From: an uncultured bacterium
Lineage (GTDB): Bacteria > Verrucomicrobiota > Lentisphaeria > Victivallales > Victivallaceae
DNA: 9,586 bases
Assembly: GCA_900551245.1 (NCBI GenBank)
Contig: URVC01000093.1
Location: 1-9,586 of the forward strand
Direction of reading: 5' to 3'
Shown: positions 1 to 8,039 of the stretch, piece by piece
Numbering within the stretch: position 1 is the first letter of the stretch
Layout: the number at the start of each line of letters is the position of its first letter
Made by a program: the position numbers and the translations under genes
The notes under the pieces: generated by a model
Told to the model about the DNA's origin: nothing
Seen by the model: only the letters and a program-made list of their open reading frames with translations
The model's database searches: none

Positions 1-12
1 CTCATAACTTGC

Positions 13-18
13 AGGGAG
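13..18 (+). promoter_or_regulatory. Shine-Dalgarno AGGGAG of the GH2 gene
   Basis: AGGGAG lies 5 nt before the ATG at 24. This fixes the start at that ATG, because the in-frame TTG at 9 would overlap the site. No promoter can be judged, since only 23 bases precede the start. Confidence 0.7.
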
Positions 19-23
19 TATCC

Positions 24-3000
24 ATGAATATCAGACAGATCCTGCCCGCTCTCGCGGGAATCGCCGTACTCTGCGGCCCGGTCCGTGCGGACATCGCTCC
101 GTATCTTCCCCCGCCGCATGACTTCAGGCGGGCCGAAACCGTCAAGCCCGATCAAATTGAATTCAAGCTCGGCGGCGAGACCGTCAGGCCGGCCGATTTC
201 GTCCGCAGCCGTTCCCTGAACGGCGAGTGGCGTTTCTCCGGCGTGACCAACTCCGCGACGCCGTTCCCGGCGGACGCCGATCTGAACACCGGCTTCATGA
301 AGCCGGAATTCGACGCCTCCGGCTGGAGCACGATCAGGGTTCCGCTCGACTGGTTTGTGAAGTATCCGCAGGCTCGCAAGGAGTCCGAGCCGTATACGAA
401 GGGCCTCTACCGCACCGAATTCGAGCTGACTCCCGCCGAACTTGAGAACCGCCGGGTCATCCTGAAATTCGACTGCGTCGGCTACGATGCGAAGGTGTTC
501 CTGAACGGGAAGGAGATCGGCAGCCACCACGGCGATTTCACGCCGTTCAAGCTCGATGTGACCGGAGCGGCGAAAGCCGGGAAGAACGTTCTTGCGGTCC
601 GTGTCTTCTCCGACAACGGCCCGACCTTCGGCGTCCGGGAGAAGATCACGCACGTCTACGGATCACAGTGGTCGATCAACAACATCAAGGGCGGCATCTG
701 GCAGGATGTCGATCTTGTCTTCACGACGCCGGTCCGCATCGAGCGGCTGCTGGTCACCCCGCATCTCGCCGACGACACGGTCGAGCTTGATTACCGGATC
801 GAAAATCCGGCCGACAGGCCGGTCGACGTCGAAATCGGCGCCGCGGTCACCACCGCGCTGAAAACCGGGCCGAACAAGCTCAATGCCGCCGCCGCGCCCG
901 AAACGCTCCGGCTCAGGCCCGGCAGGAACGCCGGCAGCATCTCCGTCAGGCTGAAGGACCCGGTCAGATGGGAGCCCGGCAACCCGTTCCTCTACTATGC
1001 GACCCTCTATCTGCTGCAGGACGGCAGACCGCTCACGGCCCGTTCGGAGCGGTTCGGCTTCCGCGACTTCACGATCCGGAACGGCAAATTCCATCTGAAC
1101 GGCAGGCGCATCTACCTTTTCGGTGAAAATCTCCGCTCGGTCAATTTCGGCGGCCTCGGCGACGAAGAAGCGAACCGGAAGCACCTCATCGACAAGCTGC
1201 AGGGTTTCAAGAGCCTCGGATACAACATCATCCGCAACGCCCACATGCCGGCGCTGCCGGAACTTTACCGGTATGCCGACGAAATCGGCCTCATGATCTA
1301 CAACGAGTGGGGGTGGAGCTTCACCAACACGATCGACGAACCGCTCTTTCAGCGCAACAACGACCTTTCCGGCCGACCGGTCGGATCTTTTTCCGGCTCC
1401 GCCTCCTGGTCGAGTTACGGCACGGAAGCGTTGAACACCGATTTTCTCGATCTGCACAGCTATTTCGGGCTCTCCGCCGGGTCCTGGACCATCTGGAACC
1501 GCACCATCGACCGCATGTATGAGGAGTCCCTGAAACATTACGGTGCCACCGGCAACACACTCCCCTTCCCCTACATCATCTGGGAATGCGTCGGCTTCAC
1601 CTGGGGGGCAAAATATGATAAAAATTTCCGTCTGAACGATATGCAGAGCTATGCGAAGTACGCCCGGGGTGAAACCTCTTGGGCGCAGGGCAACGGAATC
1701 GGCTATGCGGCGACAATCGGCCTTGCCGCCGCGCTGGATCCCCGGCGCGGCATGGATTACGGGAAGGCACTGTTCGGCCACCGGCTGTTGGAGCAGGTGC
1801 GTCAGAATCCCCGGATAGACGGCTTCGCTCCGTGGCAGCACGCAACCCATTTCCGCCCGGCGACGCTCTGGAATCAGCCGGTGCTGGCCGGAATCCGGAA
1901 CGCCGCCGGTCTGCCGCCCTCGAATTTGTTCGCCGGCGGAGAGGAGAGCCGGGAGTTTTTCGTCGTGAACAGCACCAATCTCCCGGTGAAAAACGCAACC
2001 GCCGCAATCCGGCTCCTGACGGAGGATCGCAAGGAACTTCCGCTGGCGGAAATCACCGGACTCTCGCTTCCGCCCTGGGAGACAACCGTCCGGCCGCTCC
2101 GGCTCAAACTGCCGGATATTGCGCCGGGGCACGCACAGCTCCGGGTGGTTCTGAAAGGCGCCGACGGCCGGGAGCTCTCCCGCAACTTCTACAACGTCTA
2201 TCTCGGCGACAGGAGCCTTCTGCACCGGCCGATTCAATCCAGAGAGAAGCTGGCGCTGATCGATTTCGGTCGCGTGCAGGAGCTCCGGAACATTCTGAAG
2301 CAACTCTCCGTCCCGTTCACCGTGATACCGGTGGAAAAACTCGACCGCACCTGTTCTGCGGCGATCATTCCGTCGGGAATCGAGGGGCAAAGCCACCGCT
2401 TCAAAACCGGCGAGCTGGAGCGCTGGATGAAAGACGGCGGGAAACTGCTTGTATTGGAACAGCCGACCGGCGTTTCCGGCATTCTGCCCGGAGTCCGTCT
2501 GGTCAATTCGCCGCTGCCGTTTGCAGATCTGGTGTTTCCGGCCCACCCGGTTTTCTCCGGTCTCGACCAGCGCAATTTCGACCTGTGGGAGAATCCCCGG
2601 GAGGGAAGAGTCATTTCCACCGCGCTCTCGCCGTTCACCACCAATGCGTTCGCTGTCCGGGGGCCGCTGCTCGGCAGCCGGAACGTGGAAAACGCCGTCA
2701 CCGAAGCGCGGATCGGCCGGGGCCGCATCTTCTGGAGCCAGCTCGACGCGGTCGCCCTCTGGGGGCGCGACAGCTCCGCGACGCGCTATCTCCGGAACGT
2801 TCTTGAATACATGCTCTCCGGCAGCAAACCCTATGAGAAAATTACGGAGCTGGAACGCGACAGTACCGCCACCTATTCCATCCCCGGCGGCAGAGAGAAA
2901 TTCATCGCGCTGGAGCCCTACGCCAACCGCGGCTTCCGCGACGATGGCGACGGGACAGGGTGGACCGGACAGGGAATCAACGATTTCCGCAATGTTCCCC

Positions 3001-3956
3001 TGGGCGTGCAGAGTGTCAATGGAGTCCGATTCCGGATCATCGCCCCGGCGGCCAACCATGGCAGATCCTGCCTGATACTCCGCGGCAGCGACAAACCGGA
3101 ATTTCCGGCCCGGATCGAAGGGATCTCCATCGACGCAAAAGTCTCCCGGCTCTTCTTCCTGCACACCTCCGCCTGGAAGGGGAACGAGGCCGGATACTAC
3201 CGGATCCACTATGAAAACGGCGAGACGCTGGACTATCCGCTGATTCAGGGGAAAAACATCGGCGACTGGTGGAACGTCGGGAAACTCTCCGACGCACTGC
3301 CGGGGCTCACATGTTCCAACGCGCTGACCGAAACAGTCGGCACCTACATGGCCGTGTGGGAGAATCCGTATCCGGAGAAGAAGATCACGAAACTGGATTT
3401 CCTCGCCGCCGGTCAGAACCGGGCAATCGACTACCTGCCGGGGCGGGCGCCGGTACCGATTCTGCTTGCAATCACTGCGGAACGGACGGCGGACTCTCCG
3501 CTGCCCGTCGCCGCGGAGTGGCGCGGCAGCGGTCGCGGCGGCATCGCGGCGCCGGAGATCACCCGGGCGGCCGGCGTCACCCGAATCGCCTTCCCGGCGG
3601 TTGACAAGCCGGAAAAGGAGGCGTTCAGTTTCGCCATGGCCAAATTTGACGCGACCCGGTTCGATCCGGCCCGGCATCACCGCCTCGTTCTGACGATAAA
3701 GCACGACCAACCCGGAGCTCTGGATCTCTCGATTCCGGAACGGAACTGGAACGGCACATTGCGCTATCAGCTTGAACTGGACGATCGTACGGGAGAATTC
3801 CGGCGCTACCGAATCGACCTTCTCCCCCAGCTGACCTCCCTGCTGAAAGGAAAGGCGCTGCGCGGCGAACTCTTTCTCTACAATGGAGAGGACAAACACG
3901 CCTTTTTCCCACGTCCCGCCGTCACGGTGGAGTTGAAAGAGGTTTGGTTTGAATAA
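24..3956 (+). CDS. Secreted multidomain glycoside hydrolase family 2 (beta-galactosidase-like), acid/base segment missing
   Basis: The protein has about 1310 residues. Start: the ATG at 24 is preceded by AGGGAG (13-18) at 5 nt and opens directly into a signal peptide (hydrophobic 4-17, cleavage likely after V-R-A22), so it is preferred over the TTG at 9. Domains seen: jelly-roll sugar-binding domain (about 60-230, with GLYRTEFEL and GIWQDVDLVF), Ig-like domain (about 240-345) and TIM barrel (about 346-620). The barrel keeps the Mg-site-like YNEW segment (E428), a DLHSY segment (476-480) and a nucleophile-like Glu521 in IIWECVG. The usual NHPS...GNE acid/base stretch between E428 and the GRPV motif (450-453) is absent. 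Beyond the barrel lie a class-I amidotransferase-like fold without a visible nucleophile cysteine (about 735-935), a beta-rich module (about 960-1135) and a terminal beta-sandwich (about 1175-1310), probably carbohydrate-binding. Expected role: exo-acting hydrolysis of beta-galactosides or related glycans outside the cytoplasm. Substrate is not readable, and activity is doubtful. Confidence 0.9.
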   Translation: MNIRQILPALAGIAVLCGPVRADIAPYLPPPHDFRRAETVKPDQIEFKLGGETVRPADFVRSRSLNGEWRFSGVTNSATPFPADADLNTGFMKPEFDASGWSTIRVPLDWFVKYPQARKESEPYTKGLYRTEFELTPAELENRRVILKFDCVGYDAKVFLNGKEIGSHHGDFTPFKLDVTGAAKAGKNVLAVRVFSDNGPTFGVREKITHVYGSQWSINNIKGGIWQDVDLVFTTPVRIERLLVTPHLADDTVELDYRIENPADRPVDVEIGAAVTTALKTGPNKLNAAAAPETLRLRPGRNAGSISVRLKDPVRWEPGNPFLYYATLYLLQDGRPLTARSERFGFRDFTIRNGKFHLNGRRIYLFGENLRSVNFGGLGDEEANRKHLIDKLQGFKSLGYNIIRNAHMPALPELYRYADEIGLMIYNEWGWSFTNTIDEPLFQRNNDLSGRPVGSFSGSASWSSYGTEALNTDFLDLHSYFGLSAGSWTIWNRTIDRMYEESLKHYGATGNTLPFPYIIWECVGFTWGAKYDKNFRLNDMQSYAKYARGETSWAQGNGIGYAATIGLAAALDPRRGMDYGKALFGHRLLEQVRQNPRIDGFAPWQHATHFRPATLWNQPVLAGIRNAAGLPPSNLFAGGEESREFFVVNSTNLPVKNATAAIRLLTEDRKELPLAEITGLSLPPWETTVRPLRLKLPDIAPGHAQLRVVLKGADGRELSRNFYNVYLGDRSLLHRPIQSREKLALIDFGRVQELRNILKQLSVPFTVIPVEKLDRTCSAAIIPSGIEGQSHRFKTGELERWMKDGGKLLVLEQPTGVSGILPGVRLVNSPLPFADLVFPAHPVFSGLDQRNFDLWENPREGRVISTALSPFTTNAFAVRGPLLGSRNVENAVTEARIGRGRIFWSQLDAVALWGRDSSATRYLRNVLEYMLSGSKPYEKITELERDSTATYSIPGGREKFIALEPYANRGFRDDGDGTGWTGQGINDFRNVPLGVQSVNGVRFRIIAPAANHGRSCLILRGSDKPEFPARIEGISIDAKVSRLFFLHTSAWKGNEAGYYRIHYENGETLDYPLIQGKNIGDWWNVGKLSDALPGLTCSNALTETVGTYMAVWENPYPEKKITKLDFLAAGQNRAIDYLPGRAPVPILLAITAERTADSPLPVAAEWRGSGRGGIAAPEITRAAGVTRIAFPAVDKPEKEAFSFAMAKFDATRFDPARHHRLVLTIKHDQPGALDLSIPERNWNGTLRYQLELDDRTGEFRRYRIDLLPQLTSLLKGKALRGELFLYNGEDKHAFFPRPAVTVELKEVWFE

Positions 3957-3997
3957 CGTCCTCCCCTGCCCGAAACAAACACGGAAAAGAAAACTGC

Positions 3998-4026
3998 CGC
4001 GGAACCGACATTTCACCGGCTCCGCG
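3998..4026. terminator. Hairpin between the convergent hydrolase genes
   Basis: The arms CGCGGAACCG (3998-4007) and CGGCTCCGCG (4017-4026) pair over 10 positions with one mismatch around a 9-nt loop. It lies 42 nt after the GH2 stop. Read on the minus strand, the stem is followed by a T-rich run (CAGTTTTCTTTTCC), so it looks more like a terminator for the opposing GH-A transcript, about 330 nt past that gene's stop. On the plus strand there is no T tract. The structure is inferred from complementarity only. Confidence 0.4.
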
Positions 4027-4081
4027 ACAGCAGAGGGGGCTCTTGAGAACAGTCTGCCGCCGGACCAGCTCGCAGGCGAGC

Positions 4082-4127
4082 GTGGTGCCGTGCGGCCCGA
4101 ACACCTTCGCAGGGAACCACCTTTTTT
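4082..4127 (+). terminator. Possible rho-independent terminator of the GH2 gene
   Basis: GTGGT (4082-4086) can pair with ACCAC (4116-4120), enclosing a smaller GCCG/CGGC hairpin. After one C comes a run of six T (4122-4127). It lies about 125 nt after the GH2 stop, just past a 5-bp GCTCG/CGAGC hairpin (4068-4081). The outer stem is short and the loop long, so this is a weak candidate. Confidence 0.3.
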
Positions 4128-4352
4128 CAATTTTTACCGTCGCCCTTTTGACTCCCTTCGCATACCGTACTGAAACAGATTTTCACGCCACGCAAAGCGG
4201 AGGCGATATTCTCTCCACACGCCAATGTGACATACCCGCCAGAGACACTCTCGATTCAGATTGTTTCAACTCGGCCTTGCTTCATCTGTTAATGCACAAT
4301 AACTTGCGTTTTAAAAGACAGTTTCGTAAGCGTTGGGTCGGTGGGGGGGCGA

Positions 4353-6827
4353 TCAGCGGAAGCGGAGGATTGTCGGGAAACGGCCAAGTGCTTTTTCTTC
4401 CGTATTGCCCGGGGCGATCCATATCGCGTTATCCCTTCCCTCGCCGTCATTGTCGTTGATGAGCAGATTGAACAGGAAGCCGCGTCTGCCGATGCGTTCG
4501 GAAAGACCGATCGACTCGAACGGAATTTCCGCCTGATAGACGGTGGTTTTTCTCGTCTCATCCCGGGCTGTGGTCAATTTGATTTTTGCGGCGGTTTTCT
4601 CGCGGGAAAATCCGTTTGGAGCCATCCAGACCCACACTTCCGGTTTCCCGTCCGCAAGCCGGGTGAGACCGATCTCCCAGCGGCTCGACTGCCCCGGTAT
4701 CGACAGCGCACATTGAACGTTGTCCCCGCACCAGCTTTCTGCCGCTTTGTGAGGCTGACAATGAACGTCGTCCGTCGCCTCAATCCGCAGCAGCAATGCG
4801 TTCTGCTTTACGGCCAGCCGGACTGTGGCGCTGAGATCGTCAGGCCCCTTCCAGTAGCGCGGTTCGTTTTCCGGAGCGGAAGGGATTAGCCGGGCGACCT
4901 GGCCAGGGTGATTCAGGATGAAATTGGGCTGGACGGAAAATTTATTGCGCGGCAAATCAGTCACGGTCCGGACCTCTTTCTGCATCAGGCCGCTCCAAAG
5001 CACCTTTTTCCCGGCGCTAAGACGCAGTTCCACCCCGATCTTCTGCGGGCAATCCGGCAGGGAACAAAAATTGCGCTCTGCCCACAGCGGCAGAACAAGA
5101 CGGCACTGCCCCGCTGGAGGCACCCGCTGTTCCACCGTTGTGCGGGATCCGGAAAGCCCTTTGGGCAAATGGAGCTTTATCTGAAAGAGAAGCTCCGATT
5201 TCGCGGGATTGCTCAGATCCAGTTCCAAGTTGCGCAACTCGCCGGGGAACAGATTGAATACTCCGTCCGTGGAAAGGAATTTGCCTCGGATTTCCGGCTT
5301 CGTTCCGGTTTCGCTGTTGTATAAGGCAGCCGGAAGACCTCCGACGGCATATGCCGTAATTCCATCGAGCGCGGTCTGCGGCGTCTGGTTGCCGAAAAGA
5401 TCGATCCTGGAAAACTTTCCGTCACCGGCAATCGCCAGAAGTGTTTCTCCCGATTCATCACTCCAGGCCGGCAGCAGATAGCCGTTTCCCCGCGAGCGGA
5501 ACCAGTATGCCTGAAACGGCCGGCCCGGTTCGGCATCTTCAAGGAACTCCGCTTCGCGAAAGGTTCCGGCGAGCATGTTGTATGTTGCATAGACCGGTTT
5601 GGGGTAGAAGTCCTGCGTCAGCATTCCGTAGTTATGCTCGGCATTGTTCGGATCCACTCCATCATTGCGCAGATCGTACCAGTTGTAGCCGATTGATCCC
5701 CGGGCCCAGCTGACCAGCAGTTTTTTGAAAAGCGTCACCGCCTGTCCCGCTTCACTCGACCAGGTGGTGGGCTCCGCAGTTTCGTTGGCGTACCACGGAG
5801 CGGTTATTCCGAACTCTTTTCGTGCCGCCAGAAAAGGGTTGATGTGCGTCAGGTAACTCGGAAGATTGCCATGCCCGTGAAATGCGATGATGTCATAATA
5901 ATTTTTTCCGTCCCGGAGCATTTGACGTACAAATGCGGTCTGCTGTTTCGTGGACACCATGCCGGAAACGCCTCCAGTCATCACGAGCATTTCAGGGGCG
6001 TGCTTTTTTACCTCCTGGTACGCGATACGGAGCAGTTTGAGGTACTTTTCCGGATTCCCTTTGAAGGTATTGAGATCCGGCTCGTTCCACACCTCCATAT
6101 ACCGGACGCGTCCGCGATAGCGTGTGGCGAAACGACGGATGAACTCCCCCCACTCCTCCGGGCACCCGGTCCGGTCAAATTCTTTCAGGACCCATCTGGG
6201 CAGCCAGGCGCAAAGGGCCTGCAGCTCAATGCCCTGCTTCCCATAGAGAGAAACCAGGTGATCAAATCGGGACCAATTCCATTTTCCCTGTTCCAGTTCG
6301 GCTGTCCACCAGCTGATGTCTTCGCGGAACACTTTTGCTCCGCACCAGGCTGCCGCCATGGCCTCGCGTTCCTGGTCCGCCAGCGGAAATCTCTGGCTGT
6401 GGACACAGATGCCGAAGAGAAACCCTTTCGCCCGTCCCGCCGTCGGGCCGGATGGTTTCATGTAACAATAGCTGAGGCGCTTTGAAATGGTTCCGCTGAC
6501 GTTGCCGGCAAGAGTTGCCTTGATGAAACGGACTCCGAACTGTTCCGGCTTCGGCAGCGAAATGACGCGTTTTGCTCCGGGTTTGAGGGAAAAACAGGTT
6601 TCTCCCCCGTCATGAAGTCTGCTGCCGTCGTAATTGTCTACCACATATTTCAGGGTGAACTGTTCTTCTCTTTTTCCGTCGTTCACAATCCGCAGCCCAA
6701 GGCGGTTTTCCTCGCCGGGGATCAGGACATGTATCGGCGATCCACGACCGGTTTCCACCTCGATTTTCGCGGCAGAAAGCAAACTTGCCACGGCAAGTTG
6801 CAACAGACAGACAGACAAGGCTCTCAT
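4353..6827 (-). CDS. Secreted clan GH-A glycoside hydrolase (GH39/GH5-like) with C-terminal CBM9-like module
   Basis: Start: the ATG at 6827 follows AAGGA at 10 nt and opens a signal peptide (MRALSVCLLQLAVASLLSAA, cleavage near residue 20). An in-frame extension to 6905 lacks such features. The protein has 824 residues. About 22-125 is an Ig-like beta domain. About 135-425 is a (beta/alpha)8 barrel with acid/base Glu249 in YMEVWNEPD and nucleophile candidate Glu349 in WYANETAEP; both catalytic residues of the clan are present. A beta-rich linker follows. The last ~180 residues (about 640-824) resemble CBM9/DOMON-like sugar-binding modules (WKGPDDLSA, WCGDNVQ, FNLLINDNDG, a tryptophan near the end). 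Expected role: retaining hydrolysis of a plant or host polysaccharide outside the cytoplasm. The exact GH family and substrate are uncertain; GH39-like fits best by eye. It lies 353 bp downstream of the pilin gene in the same direction and may share its regulation. Confidence 0.88.
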   Translation of the reverse strand: MRALSVCLLQLAVASLLSAAKIEVETGRGSPIHVLIPGEENRLGLRIVNDGKREEQFTLKYVVDNYDGSRLHDGGETCFSLKPGAKRVISLPKPEQFGVRFIKATLAGNVSGTISKRLSYCYMKPSGPTAGRAKGFLFGICVHSQRFPLADQEREAMAAAWCGAKVFREDISWWTAELEQGKWNWSRFDHLVSLYGKQGIELQALCAWLPRWVLKEFDRTGCPEEWGEFIRRFATRYRGRVRYMEVWNEPDLNTFKGNPEKYLKLLRIAYQEVKKHAPEMLVMTGGVSGMVSTKQQTAFVRQMLRDGKNYYDIIAFHGHGNLPSYLTHINPFLAARKEFGITAPWYANETAEPTTWSSEAGQAVTLFKKLLVSWARGSIGYNWYDLRNDGVDPNNAEHNYGMLTQDFYPKPVYATYNMLAGTFREAEFLEDAEPGRPFQAYWFRSRGNGYLLPAWSDESGETLLAIAGDGKFSRIDLFGNQTPQTALDGITAYAVGGLPAALYNSETGTKPEIRGKFLSTDGVFNLFPGELRNLELDLSNPAKSELLFQIKLHLPKGLSGSRTTVEQRVPPAGQCRLVLPLWAERNFCSLPDCPQKIGVELRLSAGKKVLWSGLMQKEVRTVTDLPRNKFSVQPNFILNHPGQVARLIPSAPENEPRYWKGPDDLSATVRLAVKQNALLLRIEATDDVHCQPHKAAESWCGDNVQCALSIPGQSSRWEIGLTRLADGKPEVWVWMAPNGFSREKTAAKIKLTTARDETRKTTVYQAEIPFESIGLSERIGRRGFLFNLLINDNDGEGRDNAIWIAPGNTEEKALGRFPTILRFR

Positions 6828-7180
6828 CAATTGTTTTTCCTTTTGTAGTTGGAGATTCAGACGGCTTTGAATTTCATCGGAAACGCGGTCAGCTCTCCCC
6901 GGCATCCCCCCCGGGCGTGCTCATTGCCGACCGCGACGTGGCAGCGGTTGTTGTAAGCCGTTCAACTCGCGCCCGGTCGCCATCCGAATCAACCCGGCAG
7001 CTCTCTATCCGGTTCCTCCGGGCAAACTGCTGTTTTACCCGAGTCCCCGGCTGATACGCGAACAGATGCCGCAAAGCTCCTCCCCTCCCGGACGGAGAAC
7101 TCCGAACATGACAGCTTCCGTACCGGCAGCCATTTCGCGCCATTTCAGATTCCTATGATCTACGGGATCGTCCCGTTTTC
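6828..7180. other. Intergenic region between pilin gene and GH-A gene
   Basis: This 353-bp stretch is the leader of the GH-A gene (read leftwards). Its AAGGA ribosome site is at 6838-6842. A second structure can form at 7016-7043: CTCCGGG against CCCGAG with a bulge, plus an inner AAAC/GTTT pair. I cannot name a sigma-70 promoter with confidence. An 84-codon minus-strand reading frame here (6889-7143) has an arginine- and serine-rich composition typical of chance frames in GC-rich DNA, and I do not call it a gene. Confidence 0.4.
7162..7176. terminator. Perfect 6-bp hairpin just after the pilin gene
   Basis: ACGGGA-TCG-TCCCGT is a perfect inverted repeat with a 3-nt spacer, beginning 4 nt past the pilin stop (TGA at 7183-7181). 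On the minus strand no T tract follows, so it may be a 3' stabilising hairpin, partial terminator or protein site rather than a classical terminator. Its core matches the inverted repeat at 8021-8033 upstream of the same gene. Confidence 0.4.
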
Positions 7181-7987
7181 TCAAAATCCGCCGGTAGTTA
7201 CCACCACGGTACCTTCAAAGAAGAAATAGGGCTGCGAAGGATCTTTCAATTCTCCCGGAGTACGCGAGGCAGTATGTCCGTCCGCATAGGCGATGACAGA
7301 GGTACGGCCGTTATGCGCCATGTACACCGCCGCCCCTTCGCCGAGGTCCCATCCGTAGGAGAAGCGTGTAAAGGTAGTGTTGTATTTCGTGCAATGCGTG
7401 TCGGCGAAGATGGGGCTCTGCGACGGCTGCCGCATCCTCGGCAGGTAGAATGTGCCGTGCTCCGGTTGCCCCTTTGCATTCCAGACAATGTAGTCGCCCA
7501 ACTGCCGCCTGCGACTCTCGTCGGTGGCGAAATTGCTCCAGTCAATGCCGAATGTGCTGCGCCAGAAGAAATCGTTGTCGTTATTTTCCGGTCCGACCCG
7601 GTTCACCGAAGAGGGGCATTGCAGGCTCTTCTTGCCGATATACCCGCCGCCGGGGACAGTGTAACTGCCGTTCTCATCGGGGGAATTGCACAGTATCGCC
7701 GACCAGAGACCGAAAGTGGTGGAGCCAGTCGGGTCTGACCGATAGGCGATGAAGTACTCCTTGTAATCTCCGGCGTACTGGACCTGTGCAAGAATCGCCT
7801 GTTTTTTATTGTTGGAGCACTGCGACTCCCGCGCCCGCTCCCGCGCCTGATTCAATGCCGGAAGAAGCAGAGCGGCAAGGATGGCGATGATCGCAATTAC
7901 AATCAGAAGTTCAATCAATGTAAATGAACGGCGATGACTCCACAACAGAACGGTGTCTCCGGAACTTTTCCGATGAATGATGGACAT
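7181..7987 (-). CDS. Type II pseudopilin-like protein (prepilin N-terminal methylation motif, His-x10-Asp-Gly C-terminus)
   Basis: The protein has 268 residues. The start at 7987 has a textbook AGGAGGT 6 nt upstream. A 21-residue basic leader ends in RRS, followed by FTLIELLIVIAIIAILAALLLPAL. Cleavage by prepilin peptidase would be after Ser21 (usually Gly), leaving Phe22 at +1 and the conserved Glu26 at +5. Residues 22-45 form the membrane/assembly helix. The globular part has the family's LQCPSS (Cys124) and the C-terminal pattern H225...D236-G237-H238. These are traits of the DUF1559-like pilins abundant in Lentisphaerota and Planctomycetota. Expected role: a subunit of a surface or secretion pseudopilus; substrate binding or enzyme export are guesses from context. 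The upstream regulator ends 52 bp before it in the same direction, and a secreted glycosidase follows. Confidence 0.9.
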   Translation of the reverse strand: MSIIHRKSSGDTVLLWSHRRSFTLIELLIVIAIIAILAALLLPALNQARERARESQCSNNKKQAILAQVQYAGDYKEYFIAYRSDPTGSTTFGLWSAILCNSPDENGSYTVPGGGYIGKKSLQCPSSVNRVGPENNDNDFFWRSTFGIDWSNFATDESRRRQLGDYIVWNAKGQPEHGTFYLPRMRQPSQSPIFADTHCTKYNTTFTRFSYGWDLGEGAAVYMAHNGRTSVIAYADGHTASRTPGELKDPSQPYFFFEGTVVVTTGGF

Positions 7988-7993
7988 GATGGT

Positions 7994-8000
7994 ACCTCCT
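7994..8000 (-). promoter_or_regulatory. Strong Shine-Dalgarno AGGAGGT of the pilin gene
   Basis: It reads AGGAGGT on the minus strand, 6 nt before the ATG at 7987. A TAATAT hexamer at 8014-8009 on the same strand could be a -10 element, but no matching -35 is visible at 17 bp, so a dedicated promoter is only possible. Confidence 0.75.
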
Positions 8001-8020
8001 GTTTGTTTATATTACGGAAA

Positions 8021-8033
8021 CGGGAAACTCCCG
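8021..8033. promoter_or_regulatory. Inverted repeat CGGGA-N3-TCCCG between regulator and pilin genes
   Basis: It lies 6 nt past the regulator stop and 33 bp before the pilin start. Read on the minus strand it is a 5-bp stem with loop GTT followed by TTT, so it could be a weak terminator or attenuator. As DNA it could be a protein-binding site. It shares both half-sites with the repeat at 7163-7175, on the other side of the pilin gene. Confidence 0.35.
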
Positions 8034-8039
8034 GGTTCT

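Larger units (their letters stand above)
3957..4352. other. Non-coding gap between convergent genes
   Basis: About 400 bp separate the two convergent stops. Apart from the two hairpin candidates I see no gene with a credible start, ribosome site or recognisable protein. The part from about 4120 to 4330 is visibly richer in A+T than the flanking genes. It holds no tRNA-like fold or tandem repeat that I can detect. Confidence 0.5.

Noticed and set aside
1679..2806. A 375-codon plus-strand frame inside the GH2 gene
   Set aside because: It lies in another frame of the same gene, is Arg- and Ala-rich and has no domain signature or ribosome site; it is a compositional shadow.
663..4130. A 1155-codon open frame antisense to the GH2 gene
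   Set aside because: It mirrors a gene with clear signal peptide, domains and catalytic motifs. The antisense protein shows no recognisable domain, and long antisense frames are common in GC-rich genes.
4..4307. ATAACTTGC occurs at 4-12 and again at 4299-4307
   Set aside because: A 9-base match without conserved flanks or an obvious function is compatible with chance in a window of this size.
4341..4889. 182-codon plus-strand frame over the end of the GH-A gene
   Set aside because: It is the reverse of the CBM9-like module, which has clear family motifs on the minus strand.
6889..7143. 84-codon minus-strand frame between pilin and GH-A genes
   Set aside because: It has no ribosome site and a low-information Arg/Ser/Thr-rich composition with no recognisable motif.
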